IMG/VR virus record: IMGVR_UViG_3300009788_000093
Span: 1 to 64,000 of that record
Origin: a virus
DNA length: 64,000 nucleotides
Reading direction: 5' to 3' (one strand)
Shown here in pieces: positions 21,448 to 27,102 of this stretch. Numbering within the stretch: the stretch's first letter is position 1; each line of letters starts with the position of its first letter. A program made the position numbers and the translations under genes. A model generated the notes under the pieces. The model was not told the origin of the DNA. It saw only the letters and a list, made by a program, of their open reading frames with translations, and did not search any database.

Positions 21448-21545
21448 CAAGGGGGGCTGCAAGACCCCCGAGATAGGTTAGTGAGGTTGTGGGACGAGGG
21501 ATCGTGGGTCGTGAGGCTAACGATGATTAGCTAATCTATCGACAT
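21448..21545 (+). other. Structured spacer, tRNA-Ala to tRNA-Tyr
   Basis: A hairpin GGGGG/CCCCC at about 21452-21469, then GATAGGTTAG (21472-21481) paired with CTAATCTATC (21531-21540, one wobble) just before the next tRNA. No gene. Confidence 0.5.
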
Positions 21546-21625
21546 AGGAGCGCTGGGTATTGGTGAACCCAAGTGCCTGTAAAGCACCCGTTGCGGCTGT
21601 GTAGGTTCAACTCCTACCGCTCCTA
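21546..21625 (+). tRNA. tRNA-Tyr(GTA)
   Basis: Acceptor AGGAGCG/CGCTCCT, anticodon stem AGTGC/GCACC with loop CTGTAAA, T arm GTAGG/CCTAC. The longer variable region is as expected for bacterial tRNA-Tyr. Confidence 0.9.
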
Positions 21626-21628
21626 CAA

Positions 21629-21689
21629 GCTCAACCCTTTCGTATGCATGCGGATGGGGGGAGTCCCGTCATGCCTCCGTGGGTTGGGC
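21629..21689 (+). other. Spacer stem between tRNA-Tyr and tRNA-Ile
   Basis: GCTCAACCC (21629-21637) pairs with GGGTTGGGC (21681-21689), 9 bp with one wobble, starting 3 nt after tRNA-Tyr. No gene is present up to 21743. Confidence 0.5.
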
Positions 21690-21743
21690 GAGGTGCAACA
21701 CGTTCGATAAGGTGTTTGTGGATGTATCCCATGCGGGACGCCA

Positions 21744-21815
21744 GGAATGGTAGCTCAGTGGTAGAGCGGCAAGCTGATAACTTGTAGGTCGGAGGTTCGA
21801 TTCCTTCACGTTCCA
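21744..21815 (+). tRNA. tRNA-Ile(GAT)
   Basis: Acceptor GGAATGG/ACGTTCC (last pair mismatched, one wobble), D arm GCTC/GAGC, anticodon loop CTGATAA, T arm GGAGG/CCTTC. Confidence 0.9.
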
Positions 21816-21818
21816 CAA

Positions 21819-21875
21819 GGTGAGAGGCCGGGTAAAAGTAGCATATACTTCTCCGCCGGAAAGTCCCCTCTCGCC
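21819..21875 (+). other. Spacer stem between tRNA-Ile and tRNA-Trp
   Basis: GGTGAGAG (21819-21826) pairs with CTCTCGCC (21868-21875), 8 bp with one wobble, spanning almost the whole spacer. Confidence 0.5.
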
Positions 21876-21879
21876 GTAT

Positions 21880-21950
21880 GCGCTACAGCGTAGGCTGTGC
21901 CAGACCGTCTCCAAAACGGTCTTGACCGGGTTCGAATCCTGGGTGGCGTG
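21880..21950 (+). tRNA. tRNA-Trp(CCA)
   Basis: Acceptor GCGCTAC/GTGGCGT (with G-T pairs), anticodon stem ACCGT/ACGGT with loop CTCCAAA, T arm CCGGG/CCTGG. The D arm is short. Confidence 0.88.
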
Positions 21951-21953
21951 CTA

Positions 21954-22032
21954 GAGGAACTGGGAAAAAGATAGATTCACCTCTTCTTACTTACTCCTAG
22001 TTTGGTCGCTTTGGGTTCCGACCCAGTTCCTC
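21954..22032 (+). other. Spacer stem between tRNA-Trp and tRNA-Gly
   Basis: GAGGAACTGGG (21954-21964) pairs perfectly with CCCAGTTCCTC (22022-22032), 11 bp, 3 nt after one tRNA and 4 nt before the next. It looks like an RNase III-type processing stem (inference). Confidence 0.55.
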
Positions 22033-22036
22033 TTAT

Positions 22037-22108
22037 GCGACTATCGCACAATGGTAGTGCTGCAGCCTTCCAAGCTGTTATTTGGGGGTTCGAGTCCCTC
22101 TAGTCGCT
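22037..22108 (+). tRNA. tRNA-Gly(TCC)
   Basis: Acceptor GCGACTA/TAGTCGC, D arm GCAC/GTGC, anticodon loop CTTCCAA, T arm GGGGG/CCCTC. Confidence 0.92.
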
Positions 22109-22110
22109 CT

Positions 22111-22154
22111 GGTCGGGAGTTTTTTGGGACTCACCTCGCTTTCTTCTCCCGACC
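22111..22154 (+). other. Spacer stem between tRNA-Gly and tRNA-Ser(TGA)
   Basis: GGTCGGGAG (22111-22119) pairs perfectly with CTCCCGACC (22146-22154), 9 bp with a pyrimidine-rich loop, filling the spacer. Confidence 0.55.
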
Positions 22155-22158
22155 TTTA

Positions 22159-22251
22159 GGAAGAATGGCAGAGTCTGGATTATTGCGGCGGTCTTGAAAA
22201 CCGTTGGTCCGTAGCGATACGGGTCCGTGGGTTCGAATCCTACTTCTTCCT
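22159..22251 (+). tRNA. tRNA-Ser(TGA)
   Basis: Class II tRNA: acceptor GGAAGAA/TTCTTCC, anticodon stem GCGGT/ACCGT with loop CTTGAAA, long variable arm with CCGTA/TACGG, T arm GTGGG/CCTAC. Confidence 0.92.
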
Positions 22252-22253
22252 CT

Positions 22254-22326
22254 GTGGCCGTATCCAATAGGTAACGGAACGGGGCCGTGACCCCCGGTTA
22301 TGTGGGTTCAAATCCCATCGGTCACC
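22254..22326 (+). tRNA. tRNA-His(GTG)
   Basis: Acceptor GTGGCCG/CGGTCAC with discriminator C73, as in bacterial tRNA-His. The anticodon stem CGGGG/CCCCG encloses loop CCGTGAC. Position 33 is C, not the near-universal U, which is unusual. No G-1 is encoded. Confidence 0.82.
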
Positions 22327-22330
22327 CCAG

Positions 22331-22402
22331 ACCATCGTAGCTCAATGGTAGAGCAGCACCCTGTTAAGGTGACGGTTCCAGGTTCGAGTCCTGGGGATGG
22401 TG
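22331..22402 (+). tRNA. tRNA-Asn(GTT)
   Basis: Acceptor ACCATCG/GGATGGT (last pair G-G), D arm GCTC/GAGC, anticodon loop CTGTTAA, T arm CCAGG/CCTGG. Confidence 0.92.
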
Positions 22403-22556
22403 CGATAGCGGCGACAAGCCCGTATTATGTCAATGCATCACGCTAGAGTGCGCTCCTGAAATAGCGGCTCATAGAATATCGCCCTGGTATGTGATGTGTT
22501 CAAGTCTCGGGTATAGTTCAGGCTCCCTGCCCGAGGCAACCAAGGGCTTAGTGTTT
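22403..22556 (+). ncRNA. Structured spacer RNA with CGACAAGCCCGT motif
   Basis: 154 nt without a gene. It carries CGACAAGCCCGT (22412-22423), repeated exactly at 22809-22820 in the other long spacer of this array. A CTCGGG/CCCGAG hairpin lies near 22505-22535. The shared core in two non-coding segments suggests a small repeated RNA element of unknown role. Confidence 0.4.
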
Positions 22557-22641
22557 GGAAAGATGGCTGAGAGGTTTAAGGCGCTGGTTTGCTAAACCAG
22601 AGGGGAGAAATCCTCCGTAGGTTCGAATCCTGCTCTTTCCG
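22557..22641 (+). tRNA. tRNA-Ser(GCT)
   Basis: Class II: acceptor GGAAAGA/TCTTTCC, anticodon stem CTGGT/ACCAG with loop TTGCTAA, long variable arm, T arm GTAGG/CCTGC. Confidence 0.92.
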
Positions 22642-22647
22642 CGTTAT

Positions 22648-22721
22648 CTGGATGTAGCTCAGTTTGGTGGAGCGCTCGGTTTGGGGCCGAGAAGACGGAG
22701 GTTCGAATCCTTCCATCCGGA
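22648..22721 (+). tRNA. tRNA-Pro(TGG)
   Basis: Acceptor CTGGATG/CATCCGG, D arm GCTC/GAGC, anticodon stem CTCGG/CCGAG with loop TTTGGGG, T arm GGAGG/CCTTC. Confidence 0.92.
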
Positions 22722-22743
22722 CTTAGGTTTATATTCCCGTTAT

Positions 22744-22800
22744 AGGGGTATAAAGTAATTGGTAGTGCGGCGTGTGAGAAACGCTGAAGTTCTACGTTAT
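22744..22800 (+). pseudogene. Degenerate tRNA-like element, anticodon GAG (Leu-like)
   Basis: AGGGGTA-TA, a D-loop-like AATTGGTAG, and a good anticodon arm GGCGT/ACGCT with loop GTGAGAA (anticodon GAG, T33 present) are seen. No T arm or matching acceptor 3' strand follows, so this is a broken tRNA or only the 5' portion of one. Confidence 0.4.
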
Positions 22801-23007
22801 AAGTTGGCCGACAAGCCCGTTAGTATGCGCCCATAGGTAGCGAGGGAAGCGGGTAGTCGAGGGCGAAAGTCTTAAATTTGCAGACCTTTAAATGCTGCCC
22901 GCCAGAGAAAACCATGGTACTGGTTGGGGACTTATCTTCGGATGGGAGCGGTGTAAGTCCGTCAGAAAACGCCAACAAGTCGGTTTGAATCCGGCCACCA
23001 CCAACAT
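22801..23007 (+). ncRNA. Structured spacer RNA ending in a T-arm-like hairpin
   Basis: It contains CGACAAGCCCGT (22809-22820, shared with 22412-22423). A GGACTTA/TAAGTCC stem (about 22929-22961) follows, then GTCGG-TTTGAAT-CCGGC (about 22979-22995) shaped like a T arm. No acceptor partner is found. A short open frame here is taken as spurious because it runs through tRNA-Leu. Confidence 0.35.
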
Positions 23008-23080
23008 AGGCTGGTATTCCAACGGCAGAGAAACTGGTTTTAGAAACCAGGTAGTGAGAGTTCGAATCTCTCCTAGCCTA
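23008..23080 (+). tRNA. tRNA-Leu(TAG), atypical short variable loop
   Basis: Acceptor AGGCTGG/CTAGCCT, anticodon stem CTGGT/ACCAG with loop TTTAGAA, T arm GAGAG/CTCTC. The variable region is only 5 nt (GTAGT), whereas bacterial tRNA-Leu normally has a long class II arm. Charging specificity is therefore uncertain. Confidence 0.8.
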
Positions 23081-23086
23081 CTTTGC

Positions 23087-23158
23087 AGGCGAGTAACTCA
23101 GCGGTAGAGTGGTAGGTTTACATCTTACTGGTCGGGGGTTCGATCCCCTCCTTGCCTA
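23087..23158 (+). tRNA. tRNA-Val(TAC)
   Basis: Acceptor AGGCGAG/CTTGCCT, anticodon stem GTAGG/CTTAC with loop TTTACAT, T arm GGGGG/CCCTC. Confidence 0.9.
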
Positions 23159-23176
23159 CTGCAGAAAGGAATATAT

Positions 23177-23623
23177 ATTAAGATTTGTGGACCGTATATT
23201 AGGTCGGATGGGCGAAAGCAATTAATCATTAAGTTTGCTGACGGAAGAAGAACTACTAAATCTTATCCAAGATATTTGATGGAACAGCATTTAGGCAGGG
23301 AGTTGACGGCGGATGAAACAGTAGACCATATCAATCGGGACTTCACGGATGATCGAATTGAAAACCTAAGAATAGTAAGCCATAAGCAGCATGGGCTAGA
23401 GGATGCTAGAAGGGCTAAGCGGATAAAGGTCAACTGTATTTGGTGCGGGGAAGAGCTTCTTAGAGTTCCGTGTAAGGTGCGGGCAAATGCTAAACAAGGA
23501 AAGGCTGGCCCTTTTTGTGAAAGTTGCGGAGGTAAATATGGTCAACAAATACGGGCCGGGGCGATTGATAAATTAGCCCCACAGCCAAGCGTAGAAACTG
23601 AATATTATTATTTAGATAAATAA
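23177..23623 (+). CDS. HNH homing endonuclease with ATT start, 148 aa
   Basis: The frame is coherent well upstream of the first TTG (23276): it encodes KICGPYIRSDGRKQLIIKFA and YPRYLMEQHLGRELT before the HNH core. The only plausible start is ATT 23177, 8 nt after AGAAAGGA. The core ETVDHINRDFTDDRIENLRIVSHKQH carries the HNH pattern D-H-I-N...N-L-R-x-x-x-x-x-x-H. A C-terminal zinc ribbon follows (CIWCGEE...CESCGG). Phage HNH enzymes of this kind nick DNA and home into neighbours. It sits between tRNA-Val and tRNA-Leu, a classic location for such intruders. Confidence 0.8.
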   Translation: MKICGPYIRSDGRKQLIIKFADGRRTTKSYPRYLMEQHLGRELTADETVDHINRDFTDDRIENLRIVSHKQHGLEDARRAKRIKVNCIWCGEELLRVPCKVRANAKQGKAGPFCESCGGKYGQQIRAGAIDKLAPQPSVETEYYYLDK

Positions 23624-23627
23624 TTTT

Positions 23628-23709
23628 GGGCTGGTGGTGGAATTGGAATACACAACAGGTTTAAGCCCTGTTGCCTTCGGGATTGAGGGTTCGACTCCCT
23701 CCCGGCCCA
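23628..23709 (+). tRNA. tRNA-Leu(TAA)
   Basis: Class II: acceptor GGGCTGG/CCGGCCC, anticodon stem ACAGG/CCTGT with loop TTTAAGC, variable arm with TGCCTTCGGGA, T arm GAGGG/CCCTC. Confidence 0.92.
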
Positions 23710-23743
23710 CAGGTTTAATGTTGAAATATAGAATGGGGGAAAT

Positions 23744-24448
23744 GTGTTTGCGCTAAAGAATGTGACGGAGCGGATATCGAGTGAAGAAATAAACACGGAG
23801 GTGTTACAGCTTGAGTTGGCGGTTGAGCAAGCAAAGGAACTTCAAATACCGACTTCTCGTTATGATCACGAATTAAAAACAATTGAAATTAAGCTACTTG
23901 TTGCCAACATACAAAACAATAACGATAAATTTTGTGTTCCACTTGAGAATATTTTGTTAGAGGGAGGGACTGAAAGATACGATAGCACCCCGATATATGG
24001 CTTACTGGCTAATAAGGAAAGAGTATTCTGTAAATACAAAGGTCGAACTACACGGCGGTTTAATCGAACCCCTTTGAAAGATTTCACCGAAGAAAGAGGG
24101 ATGGTTCCAGCGGATATCCTTATGACTATAAATAAGTGGAAACAAGAATTAGGTGTAAAGGTAAATGATTGTACTTTTACTGTGTATACTCCTAATTATG
24201 ATCACTCAATACGTTACTCAGACCCACTTATAGTTATAGAGTTTGCGACTGGTCAAAAATATGCAATTGCTGAGTGGGAAGAATTTTACGATTACAAGCC
24301 AAGCTTGGGGAATATACGGATAAACGCAATTGATCATTTGCGGGTATTTTGTAGGGAGCACCCTGATGGGGTCGGAATAACTGCTGTTATTTCTGGCATA
24401 GCCTTATTATTTGGATTAGTCTTTGCTGTTCCTTTATTATTTTATTAA
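23744..24448 (+). CDS. Unknown tail-anchored membrane protein, 234 aa
   Basis: GTG start behind ATGGGGGAAAT. The cytosolic region has a helical N-terminus (EEINTEVLQLELAVEQAKEL) and a mixed beta domain. One C-terminal membrane helix spans about residues 210-234 (TAVISGIALLFGLVFAVPLL). I recognise no family. It sits inside the tRNA array, its stop abutting tRNA-Arg(TCT) directly. Confidence 0.7.
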   Translation: MFALKNVTERISSEEINTEVLQLELAVEQAKELQIPTSRYDHELKTIEIKLLVANIQNNNDKFCVPLENILLEGGTERYDSTPIYGLLANKERVFCKYKGRTTRRFNRTPLKDFTEERGMVPADILMTINKWKQELGVKVNDCTFTVYTPNYDHSIRYSDPLIVIEFATGQKYAIAEWEEFYDYKPSLGNIRINAIDHLRVFCREHPDGVGITAVISGIALLFGLVFAVPLLFY

Positions 24449-24520
24449 GGGTTATTAGCTCAAAGGACAGAGCATCGGGTTTCTACCCCGAGAGTCAGGG
24501 TTCGAATCCTTGATAGCCCA
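24449..24520 (+). tRNA. tRNA-Arg(TCT)
   Basis: Acceptor GGGTTAT/ATAGCCC, anticodon stem TCGGG/CCCGA with loop TTTCTAC, T arm CAGGG/CCTTG. Acceptor and D-arm sequence are nearly identical to the next tRNA, suggesting duplication. Confidence 0.92.
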
Positions 24521-24521
24521 C

Positions 24522-24593
24522 GGGTTATTAGCTCAATGGAGAGAGCACCGGACTACGAATCCGGGAGTATAGGTTCGAATCCTTTATAGCCCA
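24522..24593 (+). tRNA. tRNA-Arg(ACG)
   Basis: Acceptor GGGTTAT/ATAGCCC, anticodon stem CCGGA/TCCGG with loop CTACGAA, T arm TAGG/CCTT. The A34 in ACG normally needs TadA editing to inosine. Confidence 0.92.
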
Positions 24594-24597
24594 CTGA

Positions 24598-24670
24598 GGG
24601 TCATTAGCTCATCAGGTAGAGCATCGGACTTTTAATCCGGTGGTGCGAGGTTCGAGACCTCGATGGCCTA
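24598..24670 (+). tRNA. tRNA-Lys(TTT)
   Basis: Acceptor GGGTCAT/ATGGCCT (two G-T pairs), anticodon stem TCGGA/TCCGG with loop CTTTTAA, T arm CGAGG/CCTCG. Confidence 0.92.
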
Positions 24671-24683
24671 CTAGATTTAACAA

Positions 24684-24756
24684 GGCAATATAGCTTAGTG
24701 GCTAAAGCACCACCCTGTCACGGTGGGGGACGTGGGTTCGAATCCCATTATTGTCG
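24684..24756 (+). tRNA. tRNA-Asp(GTC)
   Basis: Acceptor GGCAATA/TATTGTC, anticodon stem CCACC/GGTGG with loop CTGTCAC, T arm GTGGG/CCCAT, discriminator G as usual for Asp. Confidence 0.92.
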
Positions 24757-24796
24757 CAAAGGTTTAGGAATTGGTTAACCGGGGGATAAACTAAAT

Positions 24797-24895
24797 ATGG
24801 ATAGATTAAACATAAGCATTCTTATTTTGTCGATAGGATTAGGGGCAACTAGCGCTGCTTTAGTAATACACATAATGTGGGGGAGTCACTTATAA
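24797..24895 (+). CDS. Single-pass membrane miniprotein, 32 aa
   Basis: ATG behind CCGGGGGATAAAC, between two tRNAs. Apart from MDRLN and WGSHL at the ends it is one hydrophobic helix. Function unknown. Confidence 0.5.
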   Translation: MDRLNISILILSIGLGATSAALVIHIMWGSHL

Positions 24896-24901
24896 ATTCA
24901 T

Positions 24902-24974
24902 AGCGGAGTAGAGCAGTGGACAGCTCGCCAGCCTCATAAGCTGTAGGTCGCCGGTTCGAATCCGGCCTCCGCCA
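24902..24974 (+). tRNA. tRNA-Met(CAT), possibly initiator or tRNA-Ile2
   Basis: Anticodon stem CCAGC/GCTGT with loop CTCATAA, T arm GCCGG/CCGGC. In the acceptor, A1 faces C72, an unpaired first position reminiscent of initiator tRNA, but the three G-C pairs of the initiator anticodon stem are absent. It could equally be elongator Met or a lysidine-type Ile tRNA. Confidence 0.85.
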
Positions 24975-25091
24975 CTAGGGTAAAGGTTCGGCAACTAGTT
25001 CAGAACGACACAAGACCACGGAAACCGTTGCGTTGCTGGCTGAGGGCATACTTGGAATAGCTTTCTAGGGTGCACCTACTATCCCTTTTAT
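24975..25091 (+). other. Structured spacer, tRNA-Met to tRNA-Glu
   Basis: 117 nt with no gene. AGGG near the start and CCCT near the end can pair, and internal GGCAAC/GTTGC blocks suggest folding as in the other long spacers. Confidence 0.35.
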
Positions 25092-25164
25092 GGCGCTATC
25101 ATCTAACGGCTAGGATCCAAGATTTTCAATCTTGTCAAGGCGGGTTCGATTCCCCCTAGCGCTG
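25092..25164 (+). tRNA. tRNA-Glu(TTC)
   Basis: Acceptor GGCGCTA/TAGCGCT, anticodon stem CAAGA/TCTTG with loop TTTTCAA, T arm GCGGG/CCCCC with one C-C mismatch. Confidence 0.9.
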
Positions 25165-25172
25165 CTGTTTAT

Positions 25173-25244
25173 GGCTACGTGGCCGAGTGATTAGGCAACG
25201 GTTTGCAAAACCGTTCCACGCTGGTTTGAATCCAGCCGTAGCTT
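25173..25244 (+). tRNA. tRNA-Cys(GCA)
   Basis: Acceptor GGCTACG/CGTAGCT, anticodon stem ACGGT/ACCGT with loop TTGCAAA, T arm GCTGG/CCAGC. Last tRNA of the array. Confidence 0.92.
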
Positions 25245-25348
25245 CTATCGGATAGCGAGGTCGTGCTCTTGCTTTTAGCTTTTACGGGCTCCGATGTTTG
25301 AGGTCCAAGGGGGTTGATAACCCTTTAAGGATCCGGTTACGAATTTAG

Positions 25349-25390
25349 AAAAGGCTCGACGGGCGTCAGACCGTTGGGCTTTTTCTTTTT
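25349..25390 (+). terminator. Intrinsic terminator of the tRNA region
   Basis: AAAAGGCTCGACGG (25349-25362) pairs over 14 positions (three wobbles) with CCGTTGGGCTTTTT (25371-25384) around an 8-nt loop, followed by further Ts. It ends the RNA region before the sugar cassette. Confidence 0.8.
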
Positions 25391-25416
25391 AGGTTAAAAT
25401 AGTGCAAGACTGTTTG

Positions 25417-25776
25417 ATTAACGGCTAGGCAGATAGGTAGGCAGAAAGAGAGACAGGAATGATCGTAAAGGTAAAAGAAAGTGGGGTAGACGACCAAACG
25501 GTTTGGCATTATTTTGAAACTGAATCGTTTAGTAGTCACTCACACCCAAGGGCGGTAGTTGAAAGTGAATGGCGCGAATATGAACTTTATGCACCAACAC
25601 CGGCAGACCAGAGAGTTGAGAATGATTGTTCACATATGGCGGTAATAAGCCTTAGTAAGGTAGGCGAAGAAAAACGCAAACTTATTGCAGCTGAAATCGG
25701 TTCTATTTTTGTAATGAGCGATGAAGGAAAAACTGTAGAAAGAATTTAACGGCCTAACTTCTGCCTAGCCGTTAAT
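25417..25776. repeat. 17-bp perfect inverted repeat flanking one gene
   Basis: ATTAACGGCTAGGCAGA at 25417-25433 is the exact reverse complement of TCTGCCTAGCCGTTAAT at 25760-25776. The two arms bracket the complete 25459-25749 gene and its ribosome site. They could be ends of a small cassette or a long-range mRNA stem. Confidence 0.75.
25459..25749 (+). CDS. Hypothetical protein, 96 aa, inside an inverted repeat
   Basis: ATG behind GAGAGACAGGA. It is acidic and soluble, with a beta start (MIVKVKESGVDDQTVWHYFE) and helical end. No family recognised. It lies alone between the tRNA terminator and the sugar operon, framed by the 17-bp inverted repeat. Confidence 0.65.
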   Translation: MIVKVKESGVDDQTVWHYFETESFSSHSHPRAVVESEWREYELYAPTPADQRVENDCSHMAVISLSKVGEEKRKLIAAEIGSIFVMSDEGKTVERI

Positions 25777-25790
25777 TTAATTGGGGGATT

Positions 25791-26006
25791 ATGGTTAGAG
25801 AAATCAAACCAATGGACGAACGCTACCGGGAATCAGTGATAGACCTTCTTGATGAGGCCGGGAAGCAAGGCTACACAAACGTCATAGTAATTGGTTTCAA
25901 GGACGATAAGATATACACAGCGTTGACGAAGAATGAACTACTGCAAACGCTAGGGGCATTAAGGCTAGCCGAGATTGAAATTATAAATGAATCAAGGGGG
26001 ATATAA
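25791..26006 (+). CDS. Hypothetical protein, 71 aa
   Basis: ATG behind TTGGGGGATT. A helical N-terminus leads to a NVIVIGFKDDKIY strand-turn-strand and the helix TLGALRLAEIEI. This looks like small phage proteins of unknown function that present a V-x-V-I-G strand. First gene before pseB; possibly co-transcribed. Confidence 0.6.
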   Translation: MVREIKPMDERYRESVIDLLDEAGKQGYTNVIVIGFKDDKIYTALTKNELLQTLGALRLAEIEIINESRGI

Positions 26007-26008
26007 GC

Positions 26009-26974
26009 GTGCTGGAAGGACTTAACGTATTAATCACAGGAGGCACAGGCTCATTCGGTAAGGCGTTTATAAAGAAAGCATTAAAGCAACGCGCTAAAAA
26101 GGTTGTTATCTACAGCCGGGATGAACTGAAGCAAGAACAAATGCGTCAAACTGGCTTCCCGGATACCTCAATTGATCCCGACAGCCGGTTACGTTACTTC
26201 TTAGGTGATGTCCGGGATCCAGGGCGCTTAAGGATAGCGCTTCATGATATCGATATTGTTATTCATGCGGCAGCGTTGAAGCAAGTGCCGGCAATTGAAT
26301 ATAACCCTTATGAGGGTGTGAACACTAATATAATAGGCTCTCAGAACGTCCTAGAAGCGGCCATAACGTGCAGAGTTAAGAAGTTAGTGGCGCTATCTAC
26401 TGATAAAGCTGTAAACCCTATAAATGCATATGGGGCGTCCAAGCTAATGGCTGAAAAATTGTTCATTCAGGGTAACGCTTATGCTAGCGGAACATCAACT
26501 AGGATATCGGTTGTGCGATACGGTAATGTGGTGGGGAGCCGGGGTAGCGTTGTCCCCAAGTTTAAGGAACAAAAGAAAAAGGGTTTGCTCACAATAACGG
26601 ATGTTAAGATGACCCGGTTCTGGATAACACTCGACCAAGCTACCGACTTTGTACTTGAAGCGCTAGATACTATGGTCGGCGGCGAAATATTTGTTCCCAA
26701 GATTCCTAGTTGCAACATTATGCAATTAGCTCAGACTATTGGGCCGGATTGTAATATTGAGGTTTCAGGAATTAGGCCAGGGGAAAAGCTTCACGAAGTT
26801 TTGATAGCTGAAGGAGAAACAGCGATCAGTCAGGAAAATAGATACGTGGTGCTGCCATCACATACCTGGTTTGAACGGGGTAGCATAGAGGGTAAGCCGT
26901 TCAAAGGGTCTTATGCAAGTGACAAGAATGAGTTATTTTTAACAGGCGACCAAATAGGGAGCTTGATTAAATGA
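26009..26974 (+). CDS. pseB: UDP-GlcNAc 4,6-dehydratase, inverting (PseB-like)
   Basis: GTG start, 321 aa, typical length. The N-terminal Rossmann nucleotide motif is ITGGTGSFGKAFI. The next blocks, SRDELKQ, LGDVRD, HAAALKQVPAIEYNP and ALSTDKAVNP, are hallmarks of PseB/FlaA1-type dehydratases. In this group Lys in STDK and the YGASK Tyr/Lys complete the active site. The family converts UDP-GlcNAc to the 4-keto-6-deoxy-L-arabino sugar, the first step to pseudaminic acid. First enzyme of the cassette. Confidence 0.9.
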   Translation: MLEGLNVLITGGTGSFGKAFIKKALKQRAKKVVIYSRDELKQEQMRQTGFPDTSIDPDSRLRYFLGDVRDPGRLRIALHDIDIVIHAAALKQVPAIEYNPYEGVNTNIIGSQNVLEAAITCRVKKLVALSTDKAVNPINAYGASKLMAEKLFIQGNAYASGTSTRISVVRYGNVVGSRGSVVPKFKEQKKKGLLTITDVKMTRFWITLDQATDFVLEALDTMVGGEIFVPKIPSCNIMQLAQTIGPDCNIEVSGIRPGEKLHEVLIAEGETAISQENRYVVLPSHTWFERGSIEGKPFKGSYASDKNELFLTGDQIGSLIK

Positions 26975-27102
26975 TGGCTTATAGTGATCAGCATTGGGGA
27001 ATTTTTAGAATAGGGGTAGAAATTATTCCAGCAGATAAAGCTTTGTTCATAGATCTAGGGTTTTTCACAATAGGCTTTCATAAAAAAGGTGCAGTAGGTT
27101 GA
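26971..27102 (+). CDS. Small hypothetical protein, 43 aa
   Basis: ATGA overlap with pseB and TTGA overlap with pseC. This double coupling argues that it is real. The sequence (WGIFRIGVEIIPADKALFID) looks like a beta hairpin. Function unknown. Confidence 0.5.
   Translation: MMAYSDQHWGIFRIGVEIIPADKALFIDLGFFTIGFHKKGAVG

Noticed and set aside
22744-22995. Intron-split tRNA-Leu joining the GAG anticodon arm at 22770 with the T arm at 22980
   Set aside because: The 5' acceptor AGGGGTA has no complementary strand next to that T arm (CACCACC follows).
22892-23107. Open frame of 71 codons across the 22.9-23.1 kb spacer
   Set aside because: It runs through tRNA-Leu(TAG) and into tRNA-Val and translates T-arm sequence; taken as spurious.
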